DNA of 34,515 nt from positions 1 to 34,515 of the forward strand of contig KK211381.1 in the NCBI GenBank assembly GCA_000621985.1. Reading direction: 5' to 3'. The position numbers were made by a program, and so were the translations under genes. Source of the DNA: Lachnospiraceae bacterium V9D3004. Lineage in GTDB: Bacteria; Bacillota; Clostridia; Lachnospirales; Lachnospiraceae. Positions within the stretch are counted from its first letter, which is position 1. The number at the start of each line of letters is the position of its first letter. Below, piece by piece: positions 29,478 through 34,515 of the stretch. The notes beneath the pieces were generated by a model that made no database searches, was not told the origin of the DNA, and saw only the letters and a list, made by a program, of their open reading frames with translations.

Positions 29478-31190
29478 ATGAAAATTGCCGGCAAAGACAG
29501 ATGTATTAATTGCTTCAAACCTCTGGAAGATAAGTCAGGGGTTTGTTTGTGTTGCTCATTTGTTGAAAAAGATTATGTAATCCCAAAACGTGCGCTGAGG
29601 CCCGGCACTTTGCTTGAAGGCAGATATTATATAGGACGTGTGCTGGGGGCGGGCGGCTTCGGTATTACATATGTTGCATGGGATAATCTGCTTGAGATAA
29701 AGGTTGCGATCAAAGAATATTATTCCGAGGATCATGACCAAAAAGATAAGAATAATGCTCTTCGTGAGACGAGGATAATGTCCAAGTTCACTGATCTTCC
29801 GGGAATTGTCGTTGCGAGGGATTATTTTGAGGCCAATGATACAGCGTATCTGATCATGGAATATGTCAATGGAATACGAATCAGTGATTATATTAAGAAA
29901 AACGGGCCTATGAATATCGCGATGGTTCTTGAGAGAATCGAGCCGGTAATCAGATCGCTTGCTTCCATTCATGAGAGCGGGTATCTTCATAAAGATATCA
30001 GTGCCAACAATATCATGATAACTGGGGAAGGAAAATTTGTATTGATCGATTTTGGCACAGCAAGGACGATTGAGCGAAGTGACCTTACAACGACTGTTGC
30101 CGTCAAGATGGGTTATTCACCTATTGAACAATATAAAATAACGGGAAAGACCGGACCATGGACAGATATATACAGCCTGTGTGCCACAATATATTACATG
30201 GTAACCGGAGTGATTCCGGTTGAATCGATAGAGCGTGTGATCGCTGATAAGGTTGAACCGCTGGAGAAAAATGATACTATATTCATCGATCAGAATATCA
30301 AAAGAGCAATTGATAAAGGAATGTCAGTGCTTGCAGCAGACAGATATAAAAATGTCGGTGAACTGTATGAAGAACTGTATCCCGGGAAACATCTGTCGGA
30401 TATTAAGATCATTGATATAACAAAAGATGATATGTTACTGCTGAATAATGAGAACAATACAAGATCTTCCGGTACATTTTCCGAGACAAGTTTAAGACAG
30501 GCATTTGACAGATTATTTGCAAGAGATGAGCAGTTACAGAAAGAAAAAAAATACCGAAAGCTTATATCAGTATGTATCTGGCTTGGAATAATGACGGTTC
30601 TTATAACATTTTTATATATGACATCCCGTAGTGACAAGGCCATTGAATATGATGAAATAACCGGGAATAACACGGTCATCGCTAATGAACAAGCTTCTGA
30701 CAATGTAATGGAAGAGGGAAATGGCGGTGGCGTTGTAGCCGGTTCGAAAGACATGAGCAGGGATGATGCGAGTACGGATAGTGAAGGTTTAGATTATCCG
30801 GAAGAATCGGAACCCACCTCTACACCCGAAGCTTTCGCAGTAGTCCCGAAATTAACAGGAAAATTATACAAAAATGCTAAAAAAGAACTTGAAGAAGCAG
30901 GTTTTGTTGTAAAGAAAAAATCAAAATATTCTGAAAAGAAAAAGAATACAGTCATAAATCAGAGCGTGGCTCACTCTACAAAAGTAGTATACGGTTCTGT
31001 TATTGAATTAACTGTAAGTAAGGGTGAAAAGAAGCAGCCTGTTCAGACACAGACACCGAAACCTGAGGTAAGAACACAGGTGACCGCAAAACCACAGACA
31101 AACAGCCGGAATACGCATTCGAATAATAATCATAAGCAGGATAAAAAGGATAAAACGAAAACCGATGATTCCGCTGGGGCATTGAACTGA
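29478..31190 (+). CDS. Transmembrane Ser/Thr protein kinase with zinc ribbon and one PASTA domain
   Basis: A 570-residue Hanks-type kinase. A zinc ribbon (Cys9, Cys12, Cys23, Cys26) precedes the kinase domain: glycine loop GAGGFG (57-62), VAIK Lys79, catalytic HKDISANN with Asp173, and DFG Asp191. The activation segment (TTTVAVKMGYSPIEQY) is typical of this bacterial branch. A membrane span lies at about 361-381. Outside, a low-complexity linker leads to one PASTA-like repeat at about 453-516 (VPKLTGKLYKNAKKELEEAGF) and a Lys/Thr/Gln-rich tail. PASTA repeats bind muropeptides or cell-wall precursors in related kinases. Activity is expected because all key residues are present. Targets are unknown; neighbouring HTH and YbjN-like proteins are candidates. 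Confidence 0.92.
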   Translation: MKIAGKDRCINCFKPLEDKSGVCLCCSFVEKDYVIPKRALRPGTLLEGRYYIGRVLGAGGFGITYVAWDNLLEIKVAIKEYYSEDHDQKDKNNALRETRIMSKFTDLPGIVVARDYFEANDTAYLIMEYVNGIRISDYIKKNGPMNIAMVLERIEPVIRSLASIHESGYLHKDISANNIMITGEGKFVLIDFGTARTIERSDLTTTVAVKMGYSPIEQYKITGKTGPWTDIYSLCATIYYMVTGVIPVESIERVIADKVEPLEKNDTIFIDQNIKRAIDKGMSVLAADRYKNVGELYEELYPGKHLSDIKIIDITKDDMLLLNNENNTRSSGTFSETSLRQAFDRLFARDEQLQKEKKYRKLISVCIWLGIMTVLITFLYMTSRSDKAIEYDEITGNNTVIANEQASDNVMEEGNGGGVVAGSKDMSRDDASTDSEGLDYPEESEPTSTPEAFAVVPKLTGKLYKNAKKELEEAGFVVKKKSKYSEKKKNTVINQSVAHSTKVVYGSVIELTVSKGEKKQPVQTQTPKPEVRTQVTAKPQTNSRNTHSNNNHKQDKKDKTKTDDSAGALN

Positions 31191-31217
31191 TTTTCAGGAA
31201 AAGGGAGACGATCATTT

Positions 31218-32711
31218 ATGGAAAGACGTACAATTGATATTGAAGAAATGACATTGAACGACTCCAAGATATTACGAAGATCATTTGAAAAAATGGATAT
31301 ATCAAAAGAATTCAGAACCTTTGATTATTATCTGATCGAAAAGTGGAAAGACAATCCCGGTTCTGTTGATTTTAATACGCTTGACATAAAAGAAACTGAA
31401 GATCTTAGAAAAGAAGCCTGTTCAAATTTCAGAAAAGCGTTAAAGGGGAATGATATCGCCAATCCGAAAACCATAAGAAGATGGTTTGGGATTAATGGCT
31501 TTACATTGCCTAAAAGGGACATATTTTTCAAAGTTGCAATAACGCTTCAATTGTCTGTGGAAGAGACAGAAGATTATATGGTGAACGGAATGATGATCCC
31601 GTCATTTCAGATAAATGATTACAGGGAGATAATATATCTCTTCGGTCTGCACAATCATCTGGAATATGATTATTGTATGAAAATGATCGAATTATTTGAA
31701 GAAAAAATGGGTTGTGATATTGAATATAAGCAAGAACCTCATACCCAAAAATTATGGGAGGAATATGAGGTCAACAAAGGGCTTGAACCGATAAAATTCG
31801 TTAAATGGATGCTAAAAAATAAGAACATGTTCAAGGGTTACAGCAAGACTGTTCTTGATTATTTTATTCTGTTAAAAGAAGAAGTAAGCGGTTATATCAA
31901 GAAAGAAGAATCAGATTATCTTGAACATATTCTTGCGACGAACGGATATGAAAAATGGCTTGAGGAAAATAACAACAATTATAATGATGACATTGCAAAA
32001 CAACATGCTGCATTTATAAGACATTTATCAAGAAGCAAAAAAGATAAAATCGAAAAACACACACTTGACAGCTTACGTAAAGCATACAACGCAGTATACA
32101 GGGAGACCAGCGATTCGGAATTCATCAGAGAGATGTATCCAATAAGGAAAGCAGATCTGAATAATGTAAAATTCAAAGAAAAAATCGACGGATTAAAAGA
32201 AAGCGGCATATCATTTATGTCAAATAAATATCTGTCACAGATTCTTAGTATTGCTGATCAGAAGGCAAATTATATGAGAATAAGAAATGTAAGGGCACAG
32301 CTTCAGAATAATAATGAAAAAGAAAAATGTCTGGAAGAATTAAAGGGAATCATTGCAAACATATGCGGAAAAACTGTAAATGATTCCGTAAAAGAAGCTT
32401 TGAAAATAACTGAAGAATATCTCATGAATCAGCAGCAACGATGCCAGCTTATCGGCAGGGATGATATATTGCCATTGGTTCATTATATTTCACAGAAGAG
32501 ATATTCGACAATGATAAAAGAAGAAAAACGTGTATACAACATGGAAGAAGCCGCAAGCTTTTTCAGGAACATTGCTGATGCAATACTGGCAAAATGCGGC
32601 ATGGCATTAATATCCACCGGATACAAAAGTGATTATTACATGCTTGCAAGTTTTTCAAAAGAAGATATGTATTCGCTTGTTGATATGCTTGAGATATCTG
32701 TTCAGATATGA
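31218..32711 (+). CDS. HTH-containing protein downstream of the kinase
   Basis: A 497-residue soluble protein. Residues about 65-140 form an HTH-like module (NPKTIRRWFGINGFTLPKRD, then FFKVAITLQLSVEETEDYM), similar in layout to the C-terminal module of the protein at 18285. The remainder is helical and charged with no motif I recognise. GGGAG precedes the ATG, which lies 27 bases after the kinase stop, so the two are probably co-transcribed. It may be a regulator or substrate of the kinase; that is inference. Confidence 0.6.
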   Translation: MERRTIDIEEMTLNDSKILRRSFEKMDISKEFRTFDYYLIEKWKDNPGSVDFNTLDIKETEDLRKEACSNFRKALKGNDIANPKTIRRWFGINGFTLPKRDIFFKVAITLQLSVEETEDYMVNGMMIPSFQINDYREIIYLFGLHNHLEYDYCMKMIELFEEKMGCDIEYKQEPHTQKLWEEYEVNKGLEPIKFVKWMLKNKNMFKGYSKTVLDYFILLKEEVSGYIKKEESDYLEHILATNGYEKWLEENNNNYNDDIAKQHAAFIRHLSRSKKDKIEKHTLDSLRKAYNAVYRETSDSEFIREMYPIRKADLNNVKFKEKIDGLKESGISFMSNKYLSQILSIADQKANYMRIRNVRAQLQNNNEKEKCLEELKGIIANICGKTVNDSVKEALKITEEYLMNQQQRCQLIGRDDILPLVHYISQKRYSTMIKEEKRVYNMEEAASFFRNIADAILAKCGMALISTGYKSDYYMLASFSKEDMYSLVDMLEISVQI

Positions 32712-32745
32712 TATATCGTCATAAGATATGTCGTGACAATGTGTT

Positions 32746-32758
32746 AAACAGACTGTTT
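32746..32758. promoter_or_regulatory. 13-bp palindrome upstream of the LRR gene
   Basis: AAACAG-A-CTGTTT with GTTAAACA repeated on both sides lies about 45 bases before the LRR start, compatible with an operator. No convincing promoter boxes were seen. Confidence 0.3.
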
Positions 32759-32798
32759 GGTTAAACATATGCTTTGACAAAAAAATGGGGAGATATAT

Positions 32799-34515
32799 AT
32801 GAATAAAGAGGTCGTTACTAAAAGAATTATATCTATACTGTTGGTTATGGCTGTTGTATTTGAAAATAACGGTATATTCGAGTTTGGGAGTGCTGTAGAT
32901 ATTGCATATGCTAACGGTTACACTAATGCTGAGACGTTACAAGATAGAGGTGACCGAGTTACAGAGGATGATTTGAATGATACACCCGACACCCCCCAGG
33001 GGAATCTTATTGAGTCATTTGAGCATTACGGTATGACAGTAAGTATATATGATGACAATTCAGCCATGATTGAGGGAACAGGGAAGCTTAGAACAGCTTT
33101 TGGAGTCAATCTTTTTGATACAACATATAAGGATATTAGTCATATATACATAGGCGAAGGAATAACTGAACTGGGAGATGAGTCATTTACGGGTAGTGGC
33201 ATAAAGGAGATCATACTTCCTGATACGCTGAAAAAGATCGGAAATAGTTGTTTTTTTTTATGCAAGCTGCTTCAAAAAATAGTTATACCGGATAATGTAA
33301 TGATTATTGGTTCTAACGTATTTAGTGCTTGTAGCAAATTGAAATATGTTAAATTGCCACCACGTATACGTATTATAACCCATTGGATGTTTGATGGTGA
33401 TCGCAGCCTTGAAAGCATAGTATTACCTGATAGTATTGAAAGTATTGAAGATGGGGCTTTTTCCGGTTGTACAAAATTATCGGATATTAATATTCCTGAA
33501 GGATTATTGTATCTTGCGGATACCGCTTTTAGTAATACAAAGATAGATTATAAGTCGATTAAATTGTGTGAATTAGAGCCGATAGAAATACCAACTGATG
33601 TTAATGATTTAACTATATTTGACAGAGGTACTTTTCCGAAGAATAATCAGGGACAACAACCACAGGAAAATACACAAGAGTGGATATTATATACGAATGG
33701 TTTGCTCAGAATATATGGACAGGGAACGGTAATCAGGGACGACGTTCTTATAGAGAATCATAAAATTGATGTAAGAGCTGTTTACATTGAAGAAGGGATT
33801 ACGGAACTGGACTCTAATTCATTTGAAGATATGTATGCAATCGAGCATATTAGATTACCTGAATCTCTAAGAAAGATTGGCAAATCCTCTTTTCATGGAT
33901 GTAAAAGACTGCAGGAAGCTATTATTCCTGATAATGTATATGATATTGGTGAAGCTGCTTTTATGGATTGCCCAAAATTACAAAACGTAACATTATCCTC
34001 AAAACTTACTGTTATCAGTGAATATTGTTTTGCAGGTTGTACTAATTTATGTAATATTATTATCCCTTTCGGTATTCAGAAAATTGAAGATGATGCAATT
34101 GCCGGATGTAAATCTTTGAAAATAATTATCATACCTGAGTCTGTTATTTACATTGGTGATTATGCATTTAGAACTGTCTATTATCACGGAATAGAAAATG
34201 TTGTTTTCAAAGGTAAAGCACCTGATTTAATATCGAACGCCATCGGAACAGGGTTTACTTTATATTATCCGGCTTGTGAAAGTCAAACATGGGAAGAGGT
34301 AAAATCTGATATGGAAGGTATTACTATGATACCGTATAACGAAGGCGAGGAACCGTTTCAGGATATTATTAAACCAACAGTAACGCCATTGCCGACGCTA
34401 AAGCCAACAGCAACGCCATTGCCGACGCCAAAACCAACAGCAACGCCATCGCCGACGCCAAAACCAACAGCGACACCAAAGCCTTCGGCAACACCGTCAC
34501 CAACACATAAGCCGA
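32799..34515 (+). CDS. Secreted BspA-type leucine-rich-repeat protein (runs off right edge)
   Basis: An open frame of 572 residues to the window edge without a stop. ATG 32799 follows GGGGAG. The N-terminus is a signal peptide (IISILLVMAV core, likely cleavage near AYA-NG). Two blocks of LRR_5/BspA-type repeats follow (IGEGITELGDESFTGSGIKE; LPDSIESIEDGAFSGCTKL; IPDNVYDIGEAAFMDC), separated by a linker with QQPQENTQEW. From about residue 526 a Thr/Pro-rich tail (PTATPLPTPKP) begins, as in cell-surface stalks. Such proteins bind host or environmental polymers or other cells. What follows the stalk is outside the window. Confidence 0.9.
   Translation, partial: MNKEVVTKRIISILLVMAVVFENNGIFEFGSAVDIAYANGYTNAETLQDRGDRVTEDDLNDTPDTPQGNLIESFEHYGMTVSIYDDNSAMIEGTGKLRTAFGVNLFDTTYKDISHIYIGEGITELGDESFTGSGIKEIILPDTLKKIGNSCFFLCKLLQKIVIPDNVMIIGSNVFSACSKLKYVKLPPRIRIITHWMFDGDRSLESIVLPDSIESIEDGAFSGCTKLSDINIPEGLLYLADTAFSNTKIDYKSIKLCELEPIEIPTDVNDLTIFDRGTFPKNNQGQQPQENTQEWILYTNGLLRIYGQGTVIRDDVLIENHKIDVRAVYIEEGITELDSNSFEDMYAIEHIRLPESLRKIGKSSFHGCKRLQEAIIPDNVYDIGEAAFMDCPKLQNVTLSSKLTVISEYCFAGCTNLCNIIIPFGIQKIEDDAIAGCKSLKIIIIPESVIYIGDYAFRTVYYHGIENVVFKGKAPDLISNAIGTGFTLYYPACESQTWEEVKSDMEGITMIPYNEGEEPFQDIIKPTVTPLPTLKPTATPLPTPKPTATPSPTPKPTATPKPSATPSPTHKP
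34374..34515 (+). repeat. 30-bp tandem coding repeat in the Pro/Thr stalk
   Basis: Three near-identical 30-base units begin CCAACAG (34374, 34404, 34434) and encode PTATPLPTPK-type decapeptides, followed by a diverged unit to the edge. Such repeats vary in number by slippage and set stalk length. Confidence 0.85.

Noticed and set aside
34374-34515. Regular 30-base repeats resembling a CRISPR array
   Set aside because: The units are contiguous without spacers and continue the open frame as PTATP-type decapeptides of a surface stalk.

Overview
The window looks like part of the chromosome of a Lachnospiraceae-type Clostridia, possibly Butyrivibrio or a close relative. This rests on moderate-to-low GC, strong AAAGGAGG-type ribosome binding sites with frequent TTG and GTG starts, a transketolase split into two subunits, CIRCE-type heat-shock control, DUF4143 and AAA-ATPase-like genes, a zinc-ribbon/PASTA Ser/Thr kinase and a BspA-type leucine-rich-repeat protein. 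No rRNA, tRNA, CRISPR array or prophage was seen. The genus is inference; no 16S is present.

Region 1 (1-6.3 kb) is mostly minus strand. The 5' end of an IS110-family transposase runs off the left edge. It is followed by a plus-strand ParA/MinD-like protein without a Walker A lysine, then minus-strand genes for a CorC/HlyC-type CBS membrane protein, an ABC-F ATPase and a GlgX/isoamylase homologue. The GlgX homologue has lost all the GH13 catalytic residues I could locate.

Region 2 (6.3-18.2 kb) holds core functions. htpG sits behind a CIRCE operator and a good sigma-A promoter. A structured RNA gene with its own terminator follows. Then come a multi-pass membrane protein, a 184-bp multibranched palindromic element, and a large minus-strand hybrid histidine kinase with HisKA, HATPase, REC and HPt domains. 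Next are a secreted M15 peptidase and a membrane-anchored arylsulfotransferase-like protein, then a pentose operon (araD and split transketolase) with a clear promoter and terminator. Two related putative pseudoknot RNA motifs lie at 8.95 and 18.1 kb.

Region 3 (18.2-34.5 kb) is visibly more AT-rich accessory DNA. It has an HTH protein, a GIY-YIG nuclease domain fused to a glycine/alanine-rich membrane-like tail followed by a very acidic protein, and a HAD hydrolase. A decaying ATPase cluster follows: an intact AAA_14/DUF4143 gene, a frameshifted and apparently deleted AAA-ATPase/PDDEXK gene, and a 3' relic of a second DUF4143 gene. The right end holds a series of same-strand genes: zinc-ribbon and single-span membrane proteins, a TPR/coiled-coil membrane protein, two small proteins (one YbjN-like), a Ser/Thr kinase with zinc ribbon and one PASTA domain, a second HTH protein, and a secreted LRR protein cut by the window edge. 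I read this last block as a possible envelope-sensing phospho-signalling island. That reading is inference from gene order and domains.
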